A model generated the notes under the pieces. The model ran no database searches. It worked only from the letters and a program-made list of their open reading frames with translations, and was not told where the DNA came from. DNA of 17,772 bases from Candidatus Auribacterota bacterium (GTDB taxonomy: Bacteria; Auribacterota; JAFGBW01), in NCBI GenBank assembly GCA_016932965.1, contig JAFGBW010000192.1, positions 1 to 17,772 on the forward strand, given 5' to 3'. The position numbers were made by a program, and so were the translations under genes. How positions within the stretch are numbered: position 1 is the stretch's first letter; every line of letters starts with the position of its first letter. Below are positions 6,929 to 14,588 of the stretch, piece after piece.

Positions 6929-7966
6929 TCACATTGAATCTTCAACACGCAAATAAGAAATTTCCTTCATCACTTCCTCTGGAGTGATCGAAGCAAGGCA
7001 GGGCACAGGATCCTTTTTAAAGGAACAGGTCCGTTTCAGGCAGGGAACGCACGGCATTTCTTTTTTCTGAACAACATGCGCGTTGCGGTATGGCCCGGTT
7101 TTGTCCGGTCTGGTCGGGCCCATCAAGGCGATGACAGGAACAGCCGCCGCTACGGCCAGATGCATGGGACCGGAATCATTGGAAACCAGAAACCGGGAGC
7201 GGGAAATCAATTCAGCCAGTTCACAAAGACTGGTTTCTCCGCTTAAAGAAACGATTTTTTTCTGTCCGCTTGGAATCAGGATGTGTTTTGATCCGATCAG
7301 GACCACCCCATAACGTGTTTTTTCCACAATCAATTTTGCCAGTTCTAAAAAATACGGCCACTGTTTTGTGGCCCATCTTGCTTCAGGAGCCAGAATGCAG
7401 AAATCTCCCTGGAGGCCTTTTTTCTCTAATTTCCGGCTGACTGACTGTCTTATTCCGTCTGAAAAATTCCATTCAAAACTAACCGGATAGGAAGACTTAC
7501 CCGGGAACAAAGCCTTGACCATTTCCATGTTCTGGTCAACGGCATGAAAATGCTTTTTTTTAACAGGGATCATCCGCGTATAGAATAAACGGCTGAATTC
7601 CCTGGCATTGTCCAGACCCCATCTCTGCCCGGATGCGGATGTCCATGAAAAAAAACCGCTTCTGAAAAGACACTGCAAATCCAGAACCAGATCAAAAAGA
7701 TTCCGCCGGAGCTGTTGAATCAGGGACGCGAGATTTTTAAAGTTGAGAAACAGCCTTTTTGGATTTTTCCATGATTCACGCCAGGTTTCCCTGTCAAAGG
7801 GAATGACCTCATCCACTCCTTTCACGCATCGGATCAAAGGAACGTAGGCAAGATTAACCAGCCAGGTGATCTGGGCATCGGGATTAAACCGTTTGATGGC
7901 TGAGATAACCGGCAGCGTGTGAATCACATCTCCCAGGGAGCTGAGTTTGATGATCAGGATTTTCAT
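6929..7966 (-). CDS. Lipopolysaccharide heptosyltransferase family protein (GT9)
   Basis: GT9 enzymes transfer ADP-heptose to the lipopolysaccharide inner core at the cytoplasmic face of the inner membrane. SSLGDVIHTLP at 9-19 is the N-terminal GT9 signature, with Asp13 the expected catalytic base. VLAPEAR-like sequence near 191-198 follows the interdomain linker. NDSGPMHLA at 263-271 is the ADP-heptose-binding loop, and GPTRPDKTGPYR at 283-294 is the family motif after it. Four cysteines near the end (306, 309, 314, 323) in a CxxCx4C pattern are common in this family and may bind metal. At 345 residues it is a full-length, two-domain GT-B enzyme. The ATG overlaps the stop of pyrD (ATGA), so the genes are cotranslated. 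The choice between WaaC-like (heptosyltransferase I) and WaaF-like cannot be made here; SSLGDVIHTLP leans to the WaaC side. The acceptor may be another heptose- or hexose-containing glycan. Confidence 0.88.
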   Translation of the reverse strand: MKILIIKLSSLGDVIHTLPVISAIKRFNPDAQITWLVNLAYVPLIRCVKGVDEVIPFDRETWRESWKNPKRLFLNFKNLASLIQQLRRNLFDLVLDLQCLFRSGFFSWTSASGQRWGLDNAREFSRLFYTRMIPVKKKHFHAVDQNMEMVKALFPGKSSYPVSFEWNFSDGIRQSVSRKLEKKGLQGDFCILAPEARWATKQWPYFLELAKLIVEKTRYGVVLIGSKHILIPSGQKKIVSLSGETSLCELAELISRSRFLVSNDSGPMHLAVAAAVPVIALMGPTRPDKTGPYRNAHVVQKKEMPCVPCLKRTCSFKKDPVPCLASITPEEVMKEISYLRVEDSM

Positions 7967-8898
7967 TTATGATTATAAATTGATTCGGTCCGCAGCGTAT
8001 TCCGTAAAAGTCCGATAGATTTTATTTTTCTACTGGAAAGCCAGCTTTTCATTCCGTGTATGATTTCAGGGACAGCACAAGGATTGTAAAAATTGGCTGT
8101 TCCGACAGCGACGGCTGTCGCGCCGGCAACAATGAATTCCAGCGCGTCTTCTGCTGTGGCAATGCCGCCCATGCCGACGATGGGAACCCGGATATGACGG
8201 GAGAGCTCATAGACCCACCGTAAAGCCACTGGTTTGACCGCCGGGCCGGATAATCCGCCTGTGATATTGGCTAGTTTGGGTTTACGGGTATTGACATCAA
8301 TGGCCATGGCCTGCAGGGTATTGATGGCGCAAATAGCGTCCGCACCTTCACTGATACAGGCTTTGGCAATGGCAACATTTTGATCCGTGTTGGGACTTAA
8401 TTTGATCAGCAAGGTGAGAGCGGTCTTCTTTCGCACAGCCTTAACTACCGAGGCGGCTGCCTTTGGATTAAAGGCAAACTGCAGTCCTTCATCTCTGACG
8501 TTGGGGCATGATATGTTGATTTCTATACCCTGGACAGGCATTCTTTGCGTTAAACGCAAAGCCACCTCAGCATATTCCTCCGGAGAGGTTCCGGCAATGC
8601 TGACAATAACAGGAATGGAAAGCTTTTCAAAATACGTCCCGTATTTTTTGATGAAGGCCTCCACTCCCGGGTTGGCAAGTCCGATGGCATTTAAGTATCC
8701 GCTGGGAGTCTCTGCGATCCTGGGCGGGGGATTTCCGTTTTTTGGCTTTAAGGTGACGGATTTGGTTGTCAATGCGCCAAGCTGATTGATGTCAAAAAAA
8801 TCCTTAAAAATATCGCCCTGACCAAAAGTCCCTGAACAGGTCGTGACAGGGTTTTTCATCATCAGTTGCCCGATGTGTATGGATAAATCCGGCTTCAT
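7963..8898 (-). CDS. pyrD: Dihydroorotate dehydrogenase, class 1B catalytic subunit
   Basis: PyrD oxidises dihydroorotate to orotate in pyrimidine biosynthesis using FMN. The family signatures are intact. TTKSVTLKPKNGNPPPRIAE (44-63) is the FMN-contacting segment. SGYLNAIGLANPGVE (66-80) follows it. INISCPNV at 128-135 carries the class 1 catalytic Cys131. INTLQAMAIDV near 192-202 and a C-terminal VGMGGI and VAVGTANF bind the FMN phosphate. At 311 residues it is a normal class 1B length, without the membrane-binding N-terminus of class 2. Class 1B enzymes pair with the iron-sulfur flavoprotein PyrK; no pyrK is seen in this window. The gene begins two bases after the stop of the winged-helix gene and overlaps the heptosyltransferase start by four bases. 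Confidence 0.96.
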   Translation of the reverse strand: MKPDLSIHIGQLMMKNPVTTCSGTFGQGDIFKDFFDINQLGALTTKSVTLKPKNGNPPPRIAETPSGYLNAIGLANPGVEAFIKKYGTYFEKLSIPVIVSIAGTSPEEYAEVALRLTQRMPVQGIEINISCPNVRDEGLQFAFNPKAAASVVKAVRKKTALTLLIKLSPNTDQNVAIAKACISEGADAICAINTLQAMAIDVNTRKPKLANITGGLSGPAVKPVALRWVYELSRHIRVPIVGMGGIATAEDALEFIVAGATAVAVGTANFYNPCAVPEIIHGMKSWLSSRKIKSIGLLRNTLRTESIYNHK

Positions 8899-8900
8899 GA

Positions 8901-9440
8901 TTAAAACAATTCCAGCTGGGCCTTATTCGCTGCGGCAGATTTTCCGGGGATCTTCTTTTTAACATCAAGCGGTTTTTCAAAAGCCAAGGGAGGAGGAACC
9001 AGAGAGGTCATGATCGGTTTCGCCTGGAAATCTGTAAGTTTAGGATGAGTAACGCCATCGGCCCTTTTTTCAGATAAGGAAATCCTCTTTTTTTTCTGCT
9101 TGATTTTTTCTTTTCCTGAATAGCGGGACCGTTTTTTTATGGATTCTACATGACGGATTTTTTCCTCAAACCTGGAAAGGGCCTCTGCGCCGGGTTCCAT
9201 TTTTTTCAAAATGCTTTTGATTTCCGCCAGGAAAGGATAGACGGGATTCAATTGAAAAAAACGGGCATTGGCCTTAAACTCGCTGGTCACAAACTGGTCT
9301 TCTTCCAGTTTATTTAATGTTTTTTGAAAGACCCCTGGTTTTTTACTGATGATTTTCCCAATTTCATGCATGTAGAAAGCACGATTGGGATAAGCCAGAA
9401 ACAGCCGGTATAGTAATAATTGATTGGTTCGAAAATGCAT
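8901..9440 (-). CDS. Winged-helix DNA-binding protein with a Lys-rich tail ending in a clamp-motif-like QLELF
   Basis: Residues 1-80 form a winged helix-turn-helix. LFLAYPNRAFYMHEIGKIIS (13-32) gives the first helices, KKPGVFQKTLNKLEED (33-48) the recognition helix, and ANARFFQLNPVYPFLAEIKS (57-76) the wing and last helix. This resembles the ArsR-type winged-helix proteins found alone or beside minimal nucleotidyltransferases. Residues 81-174 are unusual for a regulator: a helical linker, then a strongly basic region (KKRSRYSGKEKIKQKKKRIS, 102-121) and a Pro-rich low-complexity tail. The last five residues, QLELF at 175-179, closely match the QL(S/D)LF sliding-clamp-binding consensus. It probably binds DNA; a link to replication or repair is inference from the tail alone. 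The gene leads the pyrD-heptosyltransferase operon, with two bases to pyrD. The ATG at 9440 lacks a clear Shine-Dalgarno sequence. Confidence 0.7.
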   Translation of the reverse strand: MHFRTNQLLLYRLFLAYPNRAFYMHEIGKIISKKPGVFQKTLNKLEEDQFVTSEFKANARFFQLNPVYPFLAEIKSILKKMEPGAEALSRFEEKIRHVESIKKRSRYSGKEKIKQKKKRISLSEKRADGVTHPKLTDFQAKPIMTSLVPPPLAFEKPLDVKKKIPGKSAAANKAQLELF

Positions 9441-9467
9441 GATTTTCTTATTGTTATTGATTTATTT

Positions 9468-9496
9468 ATCTTACCTGTAAATAGAATATTTGTAAA
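9468..9496 (-). promoter_or_regulatory. Candidate sigma-70-type promoter for the winged-helix/pyrD/heptosyltransferase operon
   Basis: On the minus strand TTTACA (9496-9491) is followed after exactly 17 bases by TAAGAT (9473-9468), placing a transcription start about 20 bases before the ATG at 9440. The -35 matches five of six consensus bases and the -10 four of six. TGTAAAT occurs twice on the plus strand (9477-9483 and 9491-9497), the second copy covering the -35 box, so the direct repeat could be a regulator site. Confidence 0.4.
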
Positions 9497-9505
9497 TGAA
9501 TCTCC

Positions 9506-11575
9506 TCATGCTTTCTTCAGTGAAGAAATAGAAAGGGCTTCAAAAAGATTTATCTGTTCATCTGTCCAGAGTGAAATACTTTTGTCTGGAACGGGGATGG
9601 TCCAGCCGTAACGGTCTTTCAGTTCGTCCTGTATTGATTTTGAAGCTGTCGCAGCAAAAACCTCCACCCCCGGTTCGTCTTCCTTACCCTCCTTCACGCT
9701 TTTTGATGCGTAAAACAGGTGAAAAGAATCCGCCAGTCTTGTCAGGACCGGGATCAGCTTAAAATAGCGGTTTGAAACATGAAAAACCATGACCCCTTCA
9801 GGGGCCAGATGTTTCAAATACAGACCCATGGCTTCGCGGGTGATGAGATGAACCGGAATGGCATCACTGTTATAGGCATCCAGGAGCATGAGATCGTACC
9901 GGTTTGGACTTTTCATGAATTCGATCCGGGCGTCTCCTTCAATAATACGAAGATGAGCCCTTGATTGGGATATATAGGTGAAATAATTTTTAGCCACATA
10001 GATGATATCAGGATTGATTTCATAATAATCCCAATTCTCTCCTTGCCGGGAATAACCCAGCATCCCTCCTGTACCCAGTCCCAGGGCAGCCACATTCAAG
10101 CCTGGTTTATTCCTCATCAATTTGAAGACATCGCCGAAAGGGCCGTTTTCCCTGTAATAATAAAGAGGAGTCATTTGGTTTTTCCCTGACCCTGAAAGCA
10201 GCTGGGCCCCGTGAAGAGTCGAACCGTGATACAGATACCGGATGTTGTTTTCGGTGCGTATTTCCGTGATACCGTAGAAATTACGGAAGGAGAGTTCCTG
10301 CAGGCTCTTTTCAGGTTTAAAAAAATAGTAAGGAAGAACGAGCGCCGCGTTCAATACGAGTCCAACTGATAATCCTGCCAGGTAGGGATTTTTTAAAAAA
10401 AGTTTCCAACGTCTTAAGGAATGAATCGCAAAGGAGCCTGATACCAAAAGCATAGCGAAATAGATATCCGCCAAAAGGGAAGGAGAATGTCTCATGATAA
10501 CGGGAAATCCAAAATTCACCAGCATACTTCCCATGCATCCTCCGGCTGCGATCAGAATATAATACAAGGACAAATTTCCGTGATGAACGGGTTTTAATTT
10601 TACAAGAAGCCGGTGGGACAGAAGACAAAAAGTAAAAAGAAAAGAGTTGAAAAACAGGATCCAGTAAAAAAGATGCGGATGAATTGCCACAACCCAGATA
10701 AAAAGAAAAACGGTGACGCCGGCAGAAAAGAGATTCAAAGCACCCAGCCATTTCTTCTCAGAAAAGGCAAAAACAAAACTCAAAAGATATCCGGCCAGGG
10801 GAAAAATCCACAGAAAAGGCGCCGGTGAAATGTCCATGGAAATGATGTTCGTAACAGCGATCAGAAGCGAGGAAGTTCCCATACTGATCCAGATCCATAA
10901 AAAAACGTACTTCTTTATAAGGAGCCGGAAAATAACATGCTCATGATCCTTTTCCTCCTGTTTTCCGGGAAGGCAAAAAAAATGAAGCATCACATATAAA
11001 AAATAGAGAACCTGCCAGACTTGGAATTGAAAAGTCAGCGTGAAAAAAGGCTGAATTAAAAACGGATAAATCAAAATGGCAAAAAAGGAGCCAAAATTGG
11101 AAAAAGTATAAAGCACGTAGGGATTCTTTGCCCGAGGAAGTCCGGAAGCAGACAACCATTTATGTTGTAAAATGGTAGTAGCGGACAAAAGCATAAAGGA
11201 TAATCCGATGTTTTTGAGAAGTAAAATGCCGATAGAAAAAATAGGGTAGCCGGAATTTCCTGAAGAAGGGAAGGAAATGGGGAAAAGCATCAGGCTCAAT
11301 AGAAGAAGAGCCAAATGGAGGAATGCTCTCTTCCTGAGAAAAAAAGAAGTGATATAATGCCCGTGATAATACCCCAGCAATAAAAAAATCTGAAAAAACA
11401 TCATGCACGCCGCCCAAATGCTGAAACTTCCGCCGAACAAGGGCAGAAGCTTCTGGGCCGTCATGAGCTCAAGTGAAAAAAGCAAATAGGCGCCAAGCCA
11501 GGTGATGATATAATACAGATAAGGCAAAGCTTGCTTTGCCCTGTCTGGATTAGCGTGATATTCCTTTATTCTCAT
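9506..11575 (-). CDS. Membrane-anchored spermidine-synthase-like protein (fused multi-TM and SAM-type domain)
   Basis: The N-terminal roughly 415 residues form about ten to twelve membrane segments (for example LGAYLLFSLELMTAQKLLPL near 27-46), and the C-terminal 195 residues are a spermidine-synthase-like Rossmann domain. Family marks are LYHGSTLHGAQLL just before the domain, LGLGTGGML near 498-506 (nucleotide-binding glycine loop), EGDAR near 546-550 and LLDAYNSDAIP near 565-575, where the Asp pair matches the spermidine synthase active-site region. This architecture is widespread in bacteria; whether its members make polyamines is mostly untested, and the substrate here is unknown. The frame is open to an ATG at 11620, but I chose the ATG at 11575 (MRIKEYHANP). 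That shortens the overlap with the upstream MFS gene from 71 to 26 bp and leaves a normal short N-terminus before the first helix. Neither start has a clear ribosome binding site. Confidence 0.82.
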   Translation of the reverse strand: MRIKEYHANPDRAKQALPYLYYIITWLGAYLLFSLELMTAQKLLPLFGGSFSIWAACMMFFQIFLLLGYYHGHYITSFFLRKRAFLHLALLLLSLMLFPISFPSSGNSGYPIFSIGILLLKNIGLSFMLLSATTILQHKWLSASGLPRAKNPYVLYTFSNFGSFFAILIYPFLIQPFFTLTFQFQVWQVLYFLYVMLHFFCLPGKQEEKDHEHVIFRLLIKKYVFLWIWISMGTSSLLIAVTNIISMDISPAPFLWIFPLAGYLLSFVFAFSEKKWLGALNLFSAGVTVFLFIWVVAIHPHLFYWILFFNSFLFTFCLLSHRLLVKLKPVHHGNLSLYYILIAAGGCMGSMLVNFGFPVIMRHSPSLLADIYFAMLLVSGSFAIHSLRRWKLFLKNPYLAGLSVGLVLNAALVLPYYFFKPEKSLQELSFRNFYGITEIRTENNIRYLYHGSTLHGAQLLSGSGKNQMTPLYYYRENGPFGDVFKLMRNKPGLNVAALGLGTGGMLGYSRQGENWDYYEINPDIIYVAKNYFTYISQSRAHLRIIEGDARIEFMKSPNRYDLMLLDAYNSDAIPVHLITREAMGLYLKHLAPEGVMVFHVSNRYFKLIPVLTRLADSFHLFYASKSVKEGKEDEPGVEVFAATASKSIQDELKDRYGWTIPVPDKSISLWTDEQINLFEALSISSLKKA

Positions 11576-12803
11576 AAACAGGGATAACCATCTTTCTGAA
11601 TTCTCCCAGCCTGGATGCAAAAAGCACTGCTGCCATGATGCAGCCTGTTCCGCTGATCAGCAAAGTACAGGGAGCGCCGATCCGTTCTGCCAGCACTCCG
11701 GCCATGATGCTTCCGAAAGGCGTCATCCCCATGAAAGCCATGGTGTAAAAACTCATCACTCTTCCGCGCTTGTCTTCATCCACGAGCGTTTGCAAAATGA
11801 TGTTGCTGGAAGCCATCTGCATCATCATTGAAAAACCAGCCAGGCTCATCAAAATAAGGGAAAGGGGAAGGTGGTGTGACTGCGAAAACAAGATCAAAGA
11901 CAATCCAAACGCAACTGAGGATAATACCAGCCACCGCGTCAATCCTCTGACATTTTTTCTTGATGCCAGAAAAAATGCAGCGCAAAGAGCCCCGACTCCG
12001 GATGATCCCATTAAAAATCCCAGCGTATGAGGCCCGCCAAAAAGGATTTCCTTGGCAAAGACGGGCATGAGCACGACATAGGGAGTTCCGAGTAAACAGA
12101 TCAACGCCAGAAGAAACAGAATGGACTTGATGGGAAAAAAATTCATCACATAACTCCAGCCCTCTTTCAGCCCTTTGGTGATATGCGGATGCGGAAGCTT
12201 CTGGTTTTGTTTTGCAGCAATTTCCATATTAAAAAGCGCGGCAATCACAGCCAGATAACTGATGCCGTTTATTAGAAAACAAATCCCTTCTCCAACTATG
12301 CCGATCATGACGCCGGCCATCGAGGGCCCCAGTAATCTCGCGCTGTTGACCATGGAAGAATTCAGCGCAATGGCATTACCCAGATCTTCGGGTTTTTCGA
12401 CAATATCCACCGTGAAAGCCTGACGAACCGGAATATCCACGGAATTGACACAGCCGAGAAAGATGCCCAAACCTACCAGGTGCCAGATGGCAATCTGGTC
12501 TGATAAAACCAGATAAGCCAGAAGAAAAGCCTGAAACATGGCAAGAATTTGAGTGATGATGATGATGCGGTGCCGGTTCCACCGGTCAGCCATGATACCT
12601 CCGAACGGGGCGAAAATAAAGGTGGGCACCATGCTTGAGAAACCGATGAGTCCCAGCAGAAAGGGCGATCGGGACATACGGTAAACCAGCCAGCTGATGG
12701 CAATTTGCTGCATCCAGGTTCCGATAAGGGAAACGGTCTGCCCGGCAAAAAATAAGCGGTAATTTTTATATCGAAAAGCGCGAAAAAGCAAGTTTAGCTG
12801 CAT
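11550..12803 (-). CDS. Major facilitator superfamily transporter (EntS/MFS_3-like)
   Basis: The 417-residue protein has the 12-helix pattern of a proton-coupled MFS exporter of the inner membrane. FRYKNYRLFFAGQTVSLIGT (10-29) is the usual start of MFS_3/EntS-like proteins, followed by WMQQIAISWLVY. GGIMADRWNRHRII (68-81) is the motif A loop between helices 2 and 3. PVRQAFTVDIV (about 125-135), NSSMVNSARLLGP (about 148-160) and DEDKRGRVMSFYTMAFMGMTPFGS (C-terminal half, split here only by position about 342-365) are characteristic of this subfamily. Substrate cannot be read from the sequence; relatives export siderophores, macrolides or other small molecules. Its 3' end overlaps the start of the spermidine-synthase-like gene, so the two are cotranslated. 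A 12-bp palindrome lies directly before the ATG at 12803, covering the likely ribosome binding site. Confidence 0.9.
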   Translation of the reverse strand: MQLNLLFRAFRYKNYRLFFAGQTVSLIGTWMQQIAISWLVYRMSRSPFLLGLIGFSSMVPTFIFAPFGGIMADRWNRHRIIIITQILAMFQAFLLAYLVLSDQIAIWHLVGLGIFLGCVNSVDIPVRQAFTVDIVEKPEDLGNAIALNSSMVNSARLLGPSMAGVMIGIVGEGICFLINGISYLAVIAALFNMEIAAKQNQKLPHPHITKGLKEGWSYVMNFFPIKSILFLLALICLLGTPYVVLMPVFAKEILFGGPHTLGFLMGSSGVGALCAAFFLASRKNVRGLTRWLVLSSVAFGLSLILFSQSHHLPLSLILMSLAGFSMMMQMASSNIILQTLVDEDKRGRVMSFYTMAFMGMTPFGSIMAGVLAERIGAPCTLLISGTGCIMAAVLFASRLGEFRKMVIPVYENKGISR

Positions 12804-12805
12804 AA

Positions 12806-12843
12806 ATGAATTTACCCCAAAGCTCTTTTTAGGGTAAATTCAT
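12806..12843. repeat. 12-bp inverted repeat abutting the MFS start codon (operator or RNA hairpin)
   Basis: ATGAATTTACCC at 12806-12817 and GGGTAAATTCAT at 12832-12843 are exact reverse complements around a 14-base centre. The repeat ends two bases before the MFS start codon on the minus strand. The only purine-rich stretch suitable as a ribosome binding site (GGGG, about 11 bases before the ATG) is at the inner edge of the near arm. It could be a repressor operator or a hairpin limiting translation. Confidence 0.7.
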
Positions 12844-12897
12844 ATCCGATTAATCTCATGAAAGGAATAGAAATCAGATAAATCTCATGGCGAATGG

Positions 12898-12981
12898 GTC
12901 TCAAAAAAGCGTATTATATACCGCCTGGTTCCGTTTTCCTCCTTTGAAAAACGGTAACTGCCTTTCAATCTATTTTGAGAC
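12898..12981 (+). promoter_or_regulatory. Nested inverted repeats in the leader of the phospholipid synthase gene
   Basis: GTCTCAAAA (12898-12906) pairs exactly with TTTTGAGAC (12973-12981). Inside it CCGTTTT (12931-12937) pairs with AAAACGG (12948-12954), extended by GTT and AAC across one bulged base. The block lies about 70 bases before the ATG at 13050 and would fold into a two-part stem in the leader RNA if transcription starts upstream. Its role is unknown. The remaining 12804-13049 spacer holds no clear promoter that I can define. Confidence 0.35.
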
Positions 12982-13049
12982 AGGCGATTATTTCACCATG
13001 CGTGACAGGAAAATGACTAGAACAACCTTATATAGTAAAGGCTTATCAC

Positions 13050-14567
13050 ATGCAATGTACTGGTTTGCTGATTGAGGGCATCGTTCATCTCAGCATCATT
13101 GTTATTATTTTATTTTCCCTGACCCTCATTCTCATGGGACCTGAAAATAAAGATGGAAAACAGCTTCATCCTTTGTTTGGTAAATACACGATCAGGATTC
13201 CCAATATCATGTCCTGGCTGCGGCTTCCTTTTGGAAGCATCATCATTTTAGTCCATCTGCTGCCAAATCTTCACACGCCGTTCTGGTTTCTCCTGGTTCA
13301 TCTTTCGTTTTTCGTTGCCTGCCTGTTTGATTATCTGGACGGCAGTTTCGCTAGAAAATGGAATGCCGTGACCGAAGACGGCAAATGGCTGGACCCGGCC
13401 TCTGACAAATTCGTCACCTTTTGTCTGTCTGTCACGGCCTTTATTTACGGCGAGCTTCGCTGGTGGGCTTTTGCCATATTGATCATCCGTGAAGTCATCA
13501 GCATGATTCAGAGAAAACGGCTGCTCAGGCAGGGGATTGATGTCAGCGCCAGATGGCTTGGCAAATTAAAAACCGGAGTCCAGTTCATGGTTCTTTATAT
13601 TCTGGTCCTAAGGATCAGCATGCTTCCGGGCACACTTCTCCTGGATCAGGGCGCTTTGAGGTTCTCATCCAACATGATTTTATGGGCCATGCTGTTTTTA
13701 TGTTTCTGCACCGTTATTTCCCTGTTCCCTTTTTTTCAGTCCTTTTCATACGTCAATGATTACACCAAAACACAGAGGGAGGACTCCAAACGGCCGTGGT
13801 ATATCGTCGCGATTCCGAACCTTTTTACCATAGGCAATTACATGGGGGGCGTGACGGCCGTTTATTTTGCCATGCCTGAAGTGCATGTGGAATACAGGCC
13901 TTTTGTCACCATGTTCTGGGTCTGCATAGCCGGTATTTTTGACACTTTTGACGGTCCCATTGCCAGAAAGCTCAAAGTCCATTCGGAATTCGGAGCCTGC
14001 CTGGATTCCTCGACTGATTTATCCACCTTTGGCCTGGCTACAGCCACTATCATTTTTCTGCAGTTTTCAGACTTTCGTCAGTCTTTTTCTCTTTTAGGCC
14101 TGTTTCTGGCAGTTTTCTTTTTCATTTTTGTTCATCTGCGGCTGGCCCGTTTCACGGACCTTCACAGCCAGCAGCTGGACAAGGGAAAAAAAGAGGATTT
14201 TGTCGGGCTCCCGTCTCCTGCCGGAGCCTTTACCGCTTTGATTCTGTTTACTTTTTTTGAAAATCCCGTTGTTTTGTCCATCCTGATCATTCTTGTCTCC
14301 CTTCTCATGTACAGCAAATTCGATTACATCAGCCATTCCAACGCGTTTAAAAACACATTTTACCGGTATTTGATGATCCCCTTTTTCCTTGTCGGAGTGG
14401 TGATGCTCATGTTTCTGCTGTTCCAGCAGCCTTTTGTCAGCGCGCACACCTCCCGCGCCTTGATTGTTTATTTCAACATCTGTTCCTGGATATTGACGGT
14501 ACCGCTTCTTATCTATATCGCGGACGGCTTAAGAAGAGGAAAAAGACAAGATCTTTTAATAGAATAA
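13050..14567 (+). CDS. Fused PgsA-like and PssA-like CDP-alcohol phosphatidyltransferase
   Basis: Two complete CDP-alcohol phosphatidyltransferase domains lie in one 505-residue membrane protein. Both carry the catalytic pattern DxxDGxxARx8GxxxDxxxD. Domain 1 has Asp94, Asp97, Asp115 and Asp119; domain 2 has Asp298, Asp301, Asp319 and Asp323. Domain 1 (about 45-235) resembles phosphatidylglycerophosphate synthase: RIPNIMSWLRLP (49-60), IIREVISM (145-152) and WLGKLKTGVQ (169-178). Domain 2 (about 250-480) resembles phosphatidylserine synthase: IPNLFTIGNYMGG (255-267) and GLPSPAGA (386-393). The protein would use CDP-diacylglycerol with glycerol-3-phosphate and with serine, at the inner membrane. 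An extra helix (about 8-29) precedes domain 1. AAAGG eight bases before the ATG supports this start. The gene is convergent with the following glycosyltransferase gene, 21 bases apart. Substrate assignments are inferred from motifs; alternatives are other CDP-alcohol transferases such as an archaetidyl-type enzyme. Confidence 0.88.
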   Translation: MQCTGLLIEGIVHLSIIVIILFSLTLILMGPENKDGKQLHPLFGKYTIRIPNIMSWLRLPFGSIIILVHLLPNLHTPFWFLLVHLSFFVACLFDYLDGSFARKWNAVTEDGKWLDPASDKFVTFCLSVTAFIYGELRWWAFAILIIREVISMIQRKRLLRQGIDVSARWLGKLKTGVQFMVLYILVLRISMLPGTLLLDQGALRFSSNMILWAMLFLCFCTVISLFPFFQSFSYVNDYTKTQREDSKRPWYIVAIPNLFTIGNYMGGVTAVYFAMPEVHVEYRPFVTMFWVCIAGIFDTFDGPIARKLKVHSEFGACLDSSTDLSTFGLATATIIFLQFSDFRQSFSLLGLFLAVFFFIFVHLRLARFTDLHSQQLDKGKKEDFVGLPSPAGAFTALILFTFFENPVVLSILIILVSLLMYSKFDYISHSNAFKNTFYRYLMIPFFLVGVVMLMFLLFQQPFVSAHTSRALIVYFNICSWILTVPLLIYIADGLRRGKRQDLLIE

Positions 14568-14588
14568 TATATTGATAAGAGAGAAAAA

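Noticed and set aside
10613-10946. Lys/Arg-rich plus-strand open frames opposite the spermidine-synthase-like gene
   Set aside because: They are antisense shadows of Phe/Leu-rich membrane helices (TTT/CTT codons read as AAA/AAG).
12887-13075. 62-codon plus-strand ORF before the phospholipid synthase gene
   Set aside because: No ribosome binding site, no recognisable motif, composition unlike neighbouring proteins, and it overlaps both the nested inverted repeats and the start of the real gene.
14541-14557. AAAAGA/TCTTTT stem at the 3' end of the phospholipid synthase gene as a bidirectional terminator
   Set aside because: Six A/T-rich pairs inside the coding region with no proper T-run; too weak to call.
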